A DNA stretch of 64,000 nt. Origin: Streptococcus sp. DD12 (GTDB lineage Bacteria; Bacillota; Bacilli; Lactobacillales; Streptococcaceae). Location of the stretch: NCBI RefSeq assembly GCF_001578885.1, contig NZ_KQ969496.1:62001-126000 (forward strand). Reading direction: 5' to 3'. The notes beneath the pieces are model-generated. The model searched no databases and was not told the origin of the DNA. It saw only the letters and a program-made list of their open reading frames with translations. Of this stretch, positions 36,968 through 45,341 are shown piece by piece. The stretch's first letter is position 1. Every line of letters begins with the position of its first letter. The position numbers and the translations under genes are program-made.

Positions 36968-37363
36968 TTAAGGCTTTAAATGGGTTGTCAGTTCGAGTTG
37001 ATTGCCTTCAGGGTCAAAAACCACCGCTTCGTAATAGCCGTCCCCTGTGGTACGTGGACCGGATTGGATGGGGTAGCCGTCGGCTTCAAAACGCTGAGCA
37101 AAGGCATCCACATCGGCCTCATTGCCAACTGCCATGGCCAAGTGGGTGAAACCAAAGGTGTCTTTGTCCCCTGCGACAATGTCGGGGCGGTGGCAGAGTT
37201 CCAAACGAGCCCCATCTTCAAAACTAAGAAAATAAGAAGAAAAACCTGTTCTTGGGTTGTGGTATTTTTCGCTGGCTGTCGCTTTGAAGTAGGTTTGGTA
37301 GAAGGTTTTCATGTTTTCCAGGTCTTTGACCCAGACGCCGATGTGTTCGATGGCAATTGCCAT
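36968..37363 (-). CDS. VOC-family (glyoxalase-like) protein
   Basis: A 131-residue protein of the vicinal oxygen chelate fold: IEHIGVWVKDLENMKTFYQ at the start, SFEDGARLELCHRP in the middle, FTHLAMAV and VVFDPEGNQLELT at the end. The metal ligands His, Glu, His, Glu are in place. GAAAGGA decides the ATG at 37363 over an earlier in-frame ATG at 37396. Relatives isomerise or detoxify small aldehydes or bind antibiotics; the substrate is unknown. It is last in the ROK-led minus-strand operon. Confidence 0.82.
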   Translation of the reverse strand: MAIAIEHIGVWVKDLENMKTFYQTYFKATASEKYHNPRTGFSSYFLSFEDGARLELCHRPDIVAGDKDTFGFTHLAMAVGNEADVDAFAQRFEADGYPIQSGPRTTGDGYYEAVVFDPEGNQLELTTHLKP

Positions 37364-37402
37364 AATCAGTTCCTTTCTGCTGTGACGGTTTGTCACTCTT
37401 TT

Positions 37403-38206
37403 TTATTGGTTAAGGTAGTGGGCGATGACGCTTAAGACACCATTTTCATCATTACTAGGGGCAAGGAATTTGGCAACATCTTTGGTAGCTTGGGGAGCAT
37501 TGCCCATGGCGTAGGAGTAGCCAGCAAGCGCCAACATCTCATGGTCATTACCCCCATCCCCGAAGGCCAAAAGGGTGTCGCTAGATAGTTGCCACTTGTC
37601 CAAGAGTTCTTGCAGGGCTGCCCCCTTATTTTTGCCTTTTCCGATGATGTCAATGTTGCCGTGACCGCTGGTGGTCGCATCAATCACATCCCCCAAGAGT
37701 GCCTTGAGGTCATCAATAATCTGATAGGTAATCTCCTCTGGGGTGTTGAAGGAAAACTTCAGAAATTGGTCATCAGGCAGGACAGCGAAAGAATCGACCA
37801 GTTGGAGTTTGGTATGGTATTTTTTGAAAAAGGCAATGGCCTCGGGCGCTGATTTGGCATGCATATAAGCTGTTTTTTCACCGCTCAAAACTAATTCGTG
37901 GTCCAAGTGGTTTTCCTCCAAATAGTCTAAAACGCTTCTGACCACTTCCTTAGGCAAGGTATAGCTCTTGAGAAAGTGGCCCTTCTCTACGAAGTAGGCA
38001 CCGTTTTCTCCCACGATGGTGATGTCCTTTTTGTAATCTTCGAAAAAACTCTCGATTTGGTAATATTGGTTGCCACTGATGGCGACAAAACGAATGCCCT
38101 TTGCCTGCATTTTGTCAAACAATTGGGCAAATTGGGCTCTGTCGTAGTCCATCTGGTTGTTGAGGAAGGTGCCATCCATGTCGGTGGCGATAACTTTGAT
38201 ATCCAT
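37403..38206 (-). CDS. Cof-type HAD-IIB sugar phosphatase
   Basis: A 267-residue hydrolase with ATDMDGTFLNN (nucleophile Asp), the Ser in AISGNQ, Lys in GKGKNKGAAL and GDGGNDHEML. The cap between residues about 85 and 190 is of the C2 type. It resembles SupH/YbiV-like sugar phosphatases, which dephosphorylate hexose phosphates. AAGGAG precedes the ATG. It lies in the ROK-led operon between an acetyltransferase and a VOC protein, which points to a sugar-phosphate role. Confidence 0.87.
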   Translation of the reverse strand: MDIKVIATDMDGTFLNNQMDYDRAQFAQLFDKMQAKGIRFVAISGNQYYQIESFFEDYKKDITIVGENGAYFVEKGHFLKSYTLPKEVVRSVLDYLEENHLDHELVLSGEKTAYMHAKSAPEAIAFFKKYHTKLQLVDSFAVLPDDQFLKFSFNTPEEITYQIIDDLKALLGDVIDATTSGHGNIDIIGKGKNKGAALQELLDKWQLSSDTLLAFGDGGNDHEMLALAGYSYAMGNAPQATKDVAKFLAPSNDENGVLSVIAHYLNQ

Positions 38207-38261
38207 AAAAAGTCTCCTTTATAAGGTGAAAATCTTGTGTAAGGTTTGCTGGCTAAGGGAA

Positions 38262-38849
38262 TTATCTATCCCAAGACGTTTTTTTATCGTCGTCTGTGAT
38301 GGCACGGATAACCTTGCAGGGGTTACCGACGGCGACGCTGTTGTCTGGGATGTCTTTGACGACCACACTACCACCACCGATAACCACATTGTTTCCGATA
38401 GTGACGCCTGGCATGACCTGCACTCCAGCTCCAATCCAAACATTGTCTCCTACGGTGATGGGGTAGGCGTATTCTAAGCCCTGATTTCGCCTGTCGGCAT
38501 CAATCGGGTGACCTGCGGTATGAAAGCCACAGTTGGGGGCGATAAAGACATTATCGCCAAAGGTCACCTTGGCTCCGTCTAGGATGACGGTATTGTGATT
38601 GGCAAAAAAATTCTCCCCAATCTCGATATTGTAGCCATAGTCACACCAAAAGGGCGCCACGATGCTAAAGTTTTCCTTGGTTTTGCCGAGTAATTCTTGC
38701 ATGAGTTTGTGTTGCCCTACCCCATCTGAGGGGCGCAAGTGGTTGTAGTCGTAGCAGAGGTCTTTGGCTCTTGTTCGCTCTTCTAGGATTTCTTTGTCAT
38801 AATTGGCATCATAAAGTTTCTGGGTCAGCATTTTGTCTTTTTCAGTCAT
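38262..38849 (-). CDS. Maltose/galactoside O-acetyltransferase-like enzyme
   Basis: A 195-residue left-handed beta-helix acetyltransferase. The N-terminal helix pair (KMLTQKLYDANYDKEILEERT) and hexapeptide repeats (GENFFANHNTVILDGA, VWIGAGVQVMPGVTIGNN, VVIGGGSVV) match the Maa/LacA family, with the catalytic His in CGFHTAGHP. It transfers acetyl from acetyl-CoA to a sugar. Its start overlaps the end of the RbsD/FucU-like gene by eight bases, so the two are coupled. Confidence 0.9.
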   Translation of the reverse strand: MTEKDKMLTQKLYDANYDKEILEERTRAKDLCYDYNHLRPSDGVGQHKLMQELLGKTKENFSIVAPFWCDYGYNIEIGENFFANHNTVILDGAKVTFGDNVFIAPNCGFHTAGHPIDADRRNQGLEYAYPITVGDNVWIGAGVQVMPGVTIGNNVVIGGGSVVVKDIPDNSVAVGNPCKVIRAITDDDKKTSWDR

Positions 38850-39342
38850 GAGAGGTCTCCTTTTGCGCCTCTTTGAGGCCTTGTCGGGTAATCCCGTATT
38901 TTAACCAGTCTAGGGGAATGTCTGCGCTAGGGTAGCCGGCAATCAAGATGCATTGGGCATGCACCCCATAATCACCGGTTTGCACGACGGCTTTACAGCG
39001 GTCTCGCATCTCATAGTAATCCGGAATATAGGGCATGGTCCGGATGTTTTCTTGTCCTAGCTTTGCCACTAAAAACTGATAATCTGCTTGGTTGAGTGTC
39101 AACATCTCCTCGGTCACCAGGGCGCCTTCGAAATCTCCCACCTCGATGAGAACATCCACGATGGCTTGCATGGAAGGACAGCCCGTAACGGCCTCTAGGT
39201 CGATGTATTGGACAGAAGGGTCTAGGGGATGCAGGGCCTTGGCTGAGGTGCCACTGCCTGCATCAGCGATAAAAATCATCTCGCCATGGCGGAGCTCAGC
39301 CACTAGGGCAGCTAAGTCTTTATTTAAAATGCGTTTTTTCAT
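38842..39342 (-). CDS. RbsD/FucU-family sugar mutarotase
   Basis: A 166-residue protein with the family pattern ILNKDLAALVAELRHGEMIFIADAGSG, including the catalytic-position His in ELRHGE, then a CPSMQAIVDVL helix. Relatives interconvert pyranose and furanose forms or anomers of ribose or fucose. The sequence is longer at the C-terminus than classical RbsD (about 130-140 residues). It follows the ROK regulator by 17 bases and overlaps the acetyltransferase gene. The sugar is not readable. Confidence 0.78.
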   Translation of the reverse strand: MKKRILNKDLAALVAELRHGEMIFIADAGSGTSAKALHPLDPSVQYIDLEAVTGCPSMQAIVDVLIEVGDFEGALVTEEMLTLNQADYQFLVAKLGQENIRTMPYIPDYYEMRDRCKAVVQTGDYGVHAQCILIAGYPSADIPLDWLKYGITRQGLKEAQKETSHD

Positions 39343-39359
39343 AAGAATTCTCCAAGTTT

Positions 39360-40328
39360 TTAAATGCTCTTTACCAATGCTTGCCTTTGTCTCTCCAAGA
39401 GATGCAAGCGCCCTAGCTCTTGTCCGCCTTGCAAGACCAGAGTGTCTAGTTCTGTTAGGCGTTCCAGTCTAGGCTGAAAATCTTGTGGAATGCCTGTGTC
39501 GGTCATCTGGATATCTGTCTTGAGAGACGGGCAGTAGTAGGCGATAGCATCCGGAGCCAAGACAGCTGTAAGGGCTGTGATTTGCAGAAGAAGTTCTTCT
39601 CTTGTTGCTTTCCCTTCTTTACTGAGGTAGCCGACCTCCCCAGCGAAACCCTGTTTGCCTCGGTGCAAGCGCCCGTCAACGAGTAGCCCAGCCCCAGCAA
39701 AATCGCTATCTGGCTGGTAAAGAAGGGCTAGATTGTCATGGTCTGGATGCTCCTTTTGGTAAGCGAGGACCGCACAGTTCACATCGTTTTCAATCAAAAT
39801 CGGAAGGTCTGTCAAGGCTGACAGGCTTGACAGCAGTTGGCCCTTTTCTAAATGCGCAAAATCCGAAGATAGGATTTCCCCATGCGTGCCGATGATGCCC
39901 GGAAAGCTGAGTACCAAGACTTGCATCAAGGGGTCGTTTTCCAGCAATCTTTTAACCGCTTGGTAGATTTCTGCTAGACTACCTGTTTTACTGCTGATAA
40001 ACGCTTCAAACACTGTCTCCCCTGCAAGATTAAAGGCCTGCGTCGCTATCTGGTACTGGTCGAAGGGGTGACTGAGCAGGACCGTGCCGATATGGGCAAA
40101 GTCCACATGTAACTGATAGAGTTTGGACTTTCTCCCACCCGTTGAGCTGGCATTGCCGACAAACTTAATCTCGCCACTAGCTTCTAAGGTTTGTAAAATA
40201 TTGGTGGTCCCCGCTAGGGAGATCCCAGTTTGCTGGGCTAAGTCTGTCTTGGTCCAGTTGCCACCTTGATAAAAGCAAGCTCTTACCCGCTGGATGTTGT
40301 CTTCTTTTAAATCTCTAATTTTTGCCAT
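39360..40328 (-). CDS. ROK-family transcriptional regulator
   Basis: A 322-residue protein. Residues 1-70 form a winged helix (NWTKTDLAQQTGISLAGTTNILQTLEASG) and the rest is a ROK sugar-kinase-like domain (VLSFPGIIGTHGEIL, ENDVNCAVLAYQ, GAGLLVDGRLHRGKQGFAGEVGY). The usual ROK cysteine-rich zinc motif is not visible after GEVGY, so it is probably a regulator rather than a kinase. It heads the operon RbsD/FucU-like, acetyltransferase, HAD phosphatase, VOC, and probably represses itself through the palindrome at its promoter. Confidence 0.82.
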   Translation of the reverse strand: MAKIRDLKEDNIQRVRACFYQGGNWTKTDLAQQTGISLAGTTNILQTLEASGEIKFVGNASSTGGRKSKLYQLHVDFAHIGTVLLSHPFDQYQIATQAFNLAGETVFEAFISSKTGSLAEIYQAVKRLLENDPLMQVLVLSFPGIIGTHGEILSSDFAHLEKGQLLSSLSALTDLPILIENDVNCAVLAYQKEHPDHDNLALLYQPDSDFAGAGLLVDGRLHRGKQGFAGEVGYLSKEGKATREELLLQITALTAVLAPDAIAYYCPSLKTDIQMTDTGIPQDFQPRLERLTELDTLVLQGGQELGRLHLLERQRQALVKSI

Positions 40329-40333
40329 TTTTC

Positions 40334-40387
40334 ACTTTCGTCACAACTTGATGAAAGTAGTATAACACTTTTCCCTTCGAGAGACAA
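40334..40387 (-). promoter_or_regulatory. ROK operon promoter and operator-like palindrome
   Basis: On the minus strand TTGTCT (40387-40382), a 17-base spacer and TATACT (40364-40359) form a good promoter. Just downstream, ACTTTCGTCA and TGATGAAAGT (40334-40343 and 40349-40358) are inverted arms matching at 9 of 10 positions around CAACT. They cover the transcription start, the place where a repressor would block. Confidence 0.65.
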
Positions 40388-40503
40388 GAGTTTTTTTAAA
40401 AAGGGCTTCGTTGTTGAAGGCCTGCTTCCTAAATTTTGAGGGATTTTCCAAAGCCATTGCTTTTGTGGCATGGTACAATAAAAGAAAAAGGAAAGGATTC
40501 CTC

Positions 40504-41658
40504 ATGACACCTATTCGCTCCAAACGTGTTTCCAACTATGAACTCTTTTTTGATTTGGCTTTTGTCTTGACCATTAGTCAGCTGACTGGCGCCATTCACG
40601 TGCCTCATGTGCACCTTGAGCATATCTTTTACTTTTTGACCACCATTATCGTTATGCTCAATGTTTGGAATCAAGAAGCCTTTTACTACAATAAATACGG
40701 CGATTCGAGGCAGATTGACATCTACACGGTCATTGCCCTCATGCTTTTTGTGGGAAATCTGGCCCTGTCTATCACCTTTGATCCGACTGGTCTCAAACCT
40801 TTTTGGGAAAACCCGCTCAACTTTAACAGCCTCTTGATTTTGAGTTATGGGACCGTTGCCCTCCAGTACGTCCTAAAAGGGAGGAAACTAGGTTTTAACA
40901 AGGACATGTATTTGTCCATTGCCTTATTGGTGGTGTATGCGCTAGCGGTCCTCCCCAGAGCCTTGGGTATTCTGCCATTTTCCCTTTATGCCCTGCCTCT
41001 ATACTACCTACCGCTAGTAGTGCCCTTGTTTTTAAACTCGAAAAAGCGCCCCATTTCGATGAATTTCTCGCATTATTTGGAGCGTTGCCAGCTCTTGACC
41101 ATTATCACCTTTGGGGAGAGTGTCATTGCTGTGCTTAAAACCTATCCCTTAGCTCAACATTTTTGGGAAGGTCTAACGCTCTTTATGGGCTTGGGTTTTA
41201 TGTTTGTCTTTTATATCATTCAGACCTTTATCAATATCAATCACCACCAACGAGTATCCGTTAAGGCCCTTTGTTATGCCCATTATGTCATTGTGGCCAG
41301 CCTTCTGTTCTTTACGGTGGGTTTGGAATTTTTAAGTGATAGTCACCATCATGGGATTGGACTTCATTTCTTTGTGCTTTCCATTCTAGCCTTTTTTGTG
41401 GGGACGCTAGCTACTTCCCACTATAATATCGAACTCTACCGTCTGGACCGCCGTGTGGTAGCCCAATATGGGCTCATCCTACTTGTCGCTATGGGGCTTT
41501 TCTACCTATTTGGGCAACAGATAGCCCTTTTGGGTCTGACCTTGGCAGGACTTTCTCGGGCCTTGACTCGGACAGGGATGAGCTATCGCCGTCGCATGCG
41601 GGAGCAAAACAAGGTACCTCATCCTGACGTGACTGCAAACAACCGTGATTTTTCATAG
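40504..41658 (+). CDS. LtrA-family membrane protein, second copy
   Basis: A 384-residue protein with about ten hydrophobic segments. KRVSNYELFFDLAFVLTISQ and HYLERCQLLTIITFGESVIAV are the LtrA signatures. GAAAGGA fixes the ATG at 40504 although the frame is open from 40411. A -10 (TACAAT) lies at 40472-40477. It is clearly a paralogue of the gene at 35745 but well diverged, so the duplication is old. Function unknown. Confidence 0.85.
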   Translation: MTPIRSKRVSNYELFFDLAFVLTISQLTGAIHVPHVHLEHIFYFLTTIIVMLNVWNQEAFYYNKYGDSRQIDIYTVIALMLFVGNLALSITFDPTGLKPFWENPLNFNSLLILSYGTVALQYVLKGRKLGFNKDMYLSIALLVVYALAVLPRALGILPFSLYALPLYYLPLVVPLFLNSKKRPISMNFSHYLERCQLLTIITFGESVIAVLKTYPLAQHFWEGLTLFMGLGFMFVFYIIQTFININHHQRVSVKALCYAHYVIVASLLFFTVGLEFLSDSHHHGIGLHFFVLSILAFFVGTLATSHYNIELYRLDRRVVAQYGLILLVAMGLFYLFGQQIALLGLTLAGLSRALTRTGMSYRRRMREQNKVPHPDVTANNRDFS

Positions 41659-41684
41659 TATTAAAATAAGAATGAGCCAAAGGC

Positions 41685-41715
41685 TTGACTTGGAGCTAAC
41701 TCTAAGGGTTATAAT
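41685..41715 (+). promoter_or_regulatory. MerR-type promoter with 19-bp spacer and palindromic operator
   Basis: TTGACT at 41685-41690 and TATAAT at 41710-41715 are 19 bases apart, the over-long spacing that MerR activators correct by twisting DNA. Between them lies the 18-base palindrome CTTGGAGCTAACTCTAAG (41689-41706), the form seen for AdhR/NmlR-type regulators. The regulator gene starts 40 bases on. Confidence 0.85.
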
Positions 41716-41754
41716 AAGGGCATCCACTAATGAGAGAGGGGAAAGGAGTTGGGC

Positions 41755-42111
41755 ATGAACATCAAATCCGCTAGTCAAGAACTGGGACTATCTGCCGATA
41801 CCATTCGCTACTATGAGCGTATCGGGCTAGTGCCACCTATCACGCGGTCGGCTGCGGGCATCCGTGACTTTCAGGCGTCCGACATGGAGGCCCTGGAATT
41901 CGTCAAATGCTTTCGGTCAGCAGGTGTGTCGGTAGAGAGTTTGGTCGCCTACATGGCCCTCTATCAAGAGGGGGATGTCACAAAATCTGCTCGCCTAGAC
42001 ATCTTGCGGGAGGAACGAGACAAGCTGGCCCAGCGCATCAGCGGATTAGAGACCGCCCTTCATCGATTGGATCGCAAAATTACATACTATCAAAAGGAGA
42101 CAGCTAAATGA
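41755..42111 (+). CDS. MerR-family transcriptional regulator (AdhR/NmlR type)
   Basis: A 118-residue protein. Residues 1-70 are the MerR winged helix (SASQELGLSADTIRYYERIGLVPP), followed by a long dimerisation helix ending in LHRLDKRKITYY-type sequence. AAAGGAG before the ATG at 41755 decides against the in-frame TTG at 41749. There is no cysteine-rich metal site, which fits the aldehyde/electrophile-sensing AdhR/NmlR group. It overlaps the alcohol dehydrogenase gene by four bases (ATGA) and should control both through the 19-bp-spacer promoter. Confidence 0.88.
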   Translation: MNIKSASQELGLSADTIRYYERIGLVPPITRSAAGIRDFQASDMEALEFVKCFRSAGVSVESLVAYMALYQEGDVTKSARLDILREERDKLAQRISGLETALHRLDRKITYYQKETAK

Positions 42112-43151
42112 AATCAGCTATTTACACCCAAGCAGGCCAAGTCGGTCTGACAGAAATTGACCGCCCTCAACTGCAGGCAGCAGATGATGCCATCATCCGG
42201 ATTGTCCGCACCTGTGTCTGTGGCTCTGACCTATGGAGCTACCGCAATCCTGACATCGAAGAAGGTCATGGCAACAGTGGTCACGAAGCTATTGGGATTG
42301 TCGAAGAAGTCGGCGATGCCATTACGACAGTGAAAGCTGGAGACTTTGTCGTTGCCCCTTTCACGCATGGTTGTGGCCAATGTGATGCCTGCCGTGCCGG
42401 ATTTGACGGTTCTTGTGACCGCCATCAGGGCGGAGATAACTTCTCAGGTGGGGTCCAAGCCGAGTATATTCGTTTCCAACATGCCGACTGGTCATTGATT
42501 AAAATTCCTGGCCAACCGTCCGACTACACGGAAGGCATGCTCAAATCGCTCTTGACCTTGGCAGATGTTATGCCGACAGGTTACCATGCCGCGCGTGTGG
42601 CTGATGTCAAACCGGGTGATCGGGTGGTCGTTATCGGTGATGGAGCTGTTGGCCAATGTGCGGTTATCGCAGCCAAGATGCGAGGGGCTTCTCAGATTGT
42701 CCTGATGAGTCGTCATGAAGATCGCCAAAAGATGGCCTTGGAATCAGGTGCGACAGCAGTAGTGGCCGAACGTGGCGAAGAGGGCATTGCCAAAGTCCGT
42801 GAAATCGTGGGAGGCAACGGTGCTGACGTCGCTCTAGAATGTGTGGGAACAGAAGCAGCCATTGACCAAGCCCTGGGCGTGCTCCATAATGGAGGCCGGG
42901 TCGGCTTTGTCGGTGTCCCTCATTACGATAAAACACCGCTCGGGTCAACCTTTGCCCAAAATACCATCGTGGGTGGTGGACCAGCCTCTGTTACCACTTA
43001 TGTCAAAGATGAGCTCCTTAAAGCTGTCCTTGATGGTGCTATCAACCCAGGACGCGTCTTCACCAACACCTACAAACTCTCAGACGTCAACCAAGCCTAC
43101 AAAGACATGGACGACCGCAAGTCCATCAAGTCTATGTTGGTGGTGGACTAA
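42108..43151 (+). CDS. Zinc-dependent alcohol dehydrogenase
   Basis: A 347-residue medium-chain dehydrogenase with catalytic zinc ligands in CVCGSDLWSY and GHEAIGIVEEVGD, and a structural zinc region (HGCGQCDACRAGFDGSC). The cofactor motif is VIGDGAVGQCAVIAAK. It interconverts an alcohol and aldehyde with NAD(P). Coupling to a MerR regulator of the AdhR/NmlR kind suggests aldehyde detoxification. A strong terminator follows. Confidence 0.92.
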   Translation: MKSAIYTQAGQVGLTEIDRPQLQAADDAIIRIVRTCVCGSDLWSYRNPDIEEGHGNSGHEAIGIVEEVGDAITTVKAGDFVVAPFTHGCGQCDACRAGFDGSCDRHQGGDNFSGGVQAEYIRFQHADWSLIKIPGQPSDYTEGMLKSLLTLADVMPTGYHAARVADVKPGDRVVVIGDGAVGQCAVIAAKMRGASQIVLMSRHEDRQKMALESGATAVVAERGEEGIAKVREIVGGNGADVALECVGTEAAIDQALGVLHNGGRVGFVGVPHYDKTPLGSTFAQNTIVGGGPASVTTYVKDELLKAVLDGAINPGRVFTNTYKLSDVNQAYKDMDDRKSIKSMLVVD

Positions 43152-43158
43152 CTGCATT

Positions 43159-43207
43159 TTAAAAAGCAAGGAAATCCGCAGATTGCCGGATTTTCTTGCT
43201 TTTTTTC
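43159..43207 (+). terminator. Terminator of the MerR/alcohol dehydrogenase operon
   Basis: AAAAAGCAAG-AAATCCG pairs with CGGATTT-CTTGCTTTTT, followed by T residues. Confidence 0.85.
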
Positions 43208-43300
43208 TGTCCAATGGTACTTGTTCCCAATTTTTACAAGTCACTCTCGTTAATCAGTGACACTATTTTTGTTCCTTGATTTTGATACAGTAGAATGATA

Positions 43301-43348
43301 GAAAGCCACCTGCTTCCAAAGCAACATTATGGAAGTAGGTGGCTTTTC
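43301..43348. terminator. Terminator for the minus-strand LysR gene
   Basis: GAAAGCCACCTGCTTCCA pairs with TGGAAGTAGGTGGCTTTTC (one mismatch). It lies 12 bases past the LysR stop and could act both ways. Confidence 0.75.
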
Positions 43349-43359
43349 GTGTATTCCTT

Positions 43360-44247
43360 TTACAAATTTAACGGACTCTTGCTATATAGCTCCTGTAAAA
43401 TCGTAATCAGTTGGGTGATTGGGGTGCGTGTTTCGTCTTTTCTAGTGACAAGGACCATATCAAAGTACTCAGGACAATCAAAGGGGACCCAAGCGAAAGT
43501 TTGACTATGATCGTTGAGATAACCAGGTGATAGACAGATAGCCTTGTTACTAGCGACTTGAATGAGGGTGTAGTCGTGGCTAGGACTGTTGTAGTGGGCA
43601 ATAGGCACGTGACTCAGAACCCTTTGTTGAACCTGTCTCAGTGTCTTAGAGGAGCCACCGTTTACTAGAAGCGTCCGTCCAGTTAGATTTTCCTCTGTAA
43701 CAAGATCTAGCTTAGCTAGAGAATCACTTTGTTGGCAGAGGAGGTAAATCTGACTATCGTATAGAGGCCATTGCTGGATATTACTGACTTTATCAGCCTC
43801 TGTCTTGGGGAGGATAATCACATCTAACTCTCTTTTGAGGAGTTGAGCAATGCTATCTGTGATGGAAAGGAGCTCGGGGGTAACCTGAATGTGAGGTAAA
43901 TTTTCTTCAAAGATTTGTATAGCCTGTGGCAGATAAATGAGGGCTGTTCGCTGGAAGAGTCCGATACTGATATTATCTTGGTAACGATTGCCAAGGTTTT
44001 GTGCTTGTTCAATGGCATCTTGTAACTCTTTGCGAATCCGCTCCAGAGAGAGTATAAATTGACTTCCAGCAGGTGTGAGGCGAATGGATTTTCCAACCCT
44101 TTCAAAAACTGAAAAACCCATTTCTTCTTCAATAATCTTGATTTGATAGGAAAGTGCTGGTTGGGAGATGAATAGATTTTCAGCAGCACGGCTCAGATTA
44201 AGTGTTTTAGCTGTCTCAATCAGATAATCCATTTGTTTGGTATTCAC
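43360..44247 (-). CDS. LysR-family transcriptional regulator, second
   Basis: A 295-residue protein with a LysR winged helix (LNLSRAAENLFISQPALSYQIKIIEEEMGFSVFERVGK) and an effector domain. It is read divergently from a decayed lipoprotein-like gene and a run of NAD(P)-dependent oxidoreductase genes, which it presumably once controlled. Two A/T-rich palindromes occupy the shared intergenic region. Several of those targets are now broken. Confidence 0.87.
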   Translation of the reverse strand: MNTKQMDYLIETAKTLNLSRAAENLFISQPALSYQIKIIEEEMGFSVFERVGKSIRLTPAGSQFILSLERIRKELQDAIEQAQNLGNRYQDNISIGLFQRTALIYLPQAIQIFEENLPHIQVTPELLSITDSIAQLLKRELDVIILPKTEADKVSNIQQWPLYDSQIYLLCQQSDSLAKLDLVTEENLTGRTLLVNGGSSKTLRQVQQRVLSHVPIAHYNSPSHDYTLIQVASNKAICLSPGYLNDHSQTFAWVPFDCPEYFDMVLVTRKDETRTPITQLITILQELYSKSPLNL

Positions 44248-44256
44248 AAGGGCTCC

Positions 44257-44323
44257 TTATAAAATTATTTTATAAATTATCGGAAATAGGTATTGGATAT
44301 TTTTATTATAGAACTTTATAATA
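44257..44323. promoter_or_regulatory. Two palindromes in the LysR divergent region
   Basis: TTATAAAAT-T-ATTTTATAA (44257-44275) is perfect over 9-bp arms; TATTATA-GAACTT-TATAATA (44304-44323) has 7-bp arms. LysR proteins usually bind two spaced sites in such a region, and the pair fits that arrangement. Confidence 0.55.
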
Positions 44324-44368
44324 AAATCATCAAGTCAAGGGGCAGGCAATATAAATCGAAAAAGTCTA

Positions 44369-44866
44369 ATGACAAGCAGCCTAGTCGTCTTGCTTGCTCT
44401 CGGAGCTTGCAACACCAACAATACGCAAACGCAGGAAGGAAGTCAAGTACCCATGACCAGTCAATCTCAAACTAGCTTATCAATCACTCAAGACGATGAG
44501 GAAAGCTTGAAAAATCTTTACCGCCAGATGAACCAGGCTATGGTAGATCGTGATATTGATACCCTGTCTCGCATCATCAGGTCTGACTCTAGCCTGACCC
44601 ACATGACCGGTTATGTCCAGCCCATTCAAGAATGGTTTGACGATGTGGCCAGCGAAGAGATGAAATACTACTCTTGGCAGGAAGAAAACATCAAGGACAT
44701 TGTCATAAATGGTGACACCGCTAGCTTGACCGGTCAAAGCCGTGTCCGTGCCCGTATCTGGGGCGCTGGTCCTTCCACTTGGCCCCTCCAGATGAAGGTG
44801 GACTTCGTCAAAGAAGGTGGTCAATGGCGTATCAGCAAGCAAGTAGCATCTACCTACCACAACTAA
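44369..44866 (+). CDS. Lipoprotein-like NTF2/SnoaL-type protein with a damaged start
   Basis: From the ATG at 44369 the protein has 165 residues: a hydrophobic stretch ending in the lipobox-like LALGAC, a Gln/Thr/Ser-rich linker, then an NTF2/SnoaL-like domain (LKNLYRQMNQAMVDRDIDTL, WRISKQV). The ATG gives a signal with no positive charge. Six codons upstream the same frame reads ATA-AAT-CGA-AAA-AGT, so the natural start MNRKSL may have been lost by ATG to ATA change at 44351. No good ribosome site precedes 44369. It could be a silenced or poorly made lipoprotein. Confidence 0.5.
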   Translation: MTSSLVVLLALGACNTNNTQTQEGSQVPMTSQSQTSLSITQDDEESLKNLYRQMNQAMVDRDIDTLSRIIRSDSSLTHMTGYVQPIQEWFDDVASEEMKYYSWQEENIKDIVINGDTASLTGQSRVRARIWGAGPSTWPLQMKVDFVKEGGQWRISKQVASTYHN

Positions 44867-44886
44867 TATAGAAAAGGAAATACAAG

Positions 44887-45323
44887 ATGAACAAACAAGA
44901 GGAAATCCAAGCCCGTCAAGAACTGAAAGCCCTTGTAGATAACTACGCAACCGAGTCTGATAAGGATAACCAAGACTAGTACATCAATGTCCCCCTCCAA
45001 ACACCCATGTTACTGTTTACATGAACAAGGAAGTGGCAATGGCATTCCACAACGTAACTGACCTGATTGCGGCCTACGAAGCCTTTGGTTCTGCTAAAGA
45101 AGCCTTCCACATGAATGGCCAGCAGACTGTCGAGTTTCAGGATGACACTTACGCTACCGGCATTGTCTATGGCATGGCCCATCTGGTCAACGAAGCAGGT
45201 GGCAAGGATGTCCTGACCACACACTAGATCCGCTATTACGATAGCTATGAAAAGATTGATGGTCGCTGGTCGATTACAGAGCGTGACCAGCACTTTATCT
45301 TTTCAAAAAATGAAAATCTTTAA
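44887..45323 (+). pseudogene. Broken NTF2/SnoaL-like gene
   Basis: AAAGGAAA precedes an ATG at 44887. The frame reads MNKQEEIQARQELKALVDNY to a TAG at 44977-44979. The next frame resumes THVTVYMNKEVAMAFHNVTDL and continues to a second TAG at 45225-45227, after which the same frame runs IRYYDSYEKIDGRW to a TAA at 45321-45323. Joined, these give one SnoaL-like domain of about 145 residues with two amber codons and a frameshift. It is dead as it stands. Confidence 0.75.
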
Positions 45324-45341
45324 TCATTAAGGAGAAGTCGC

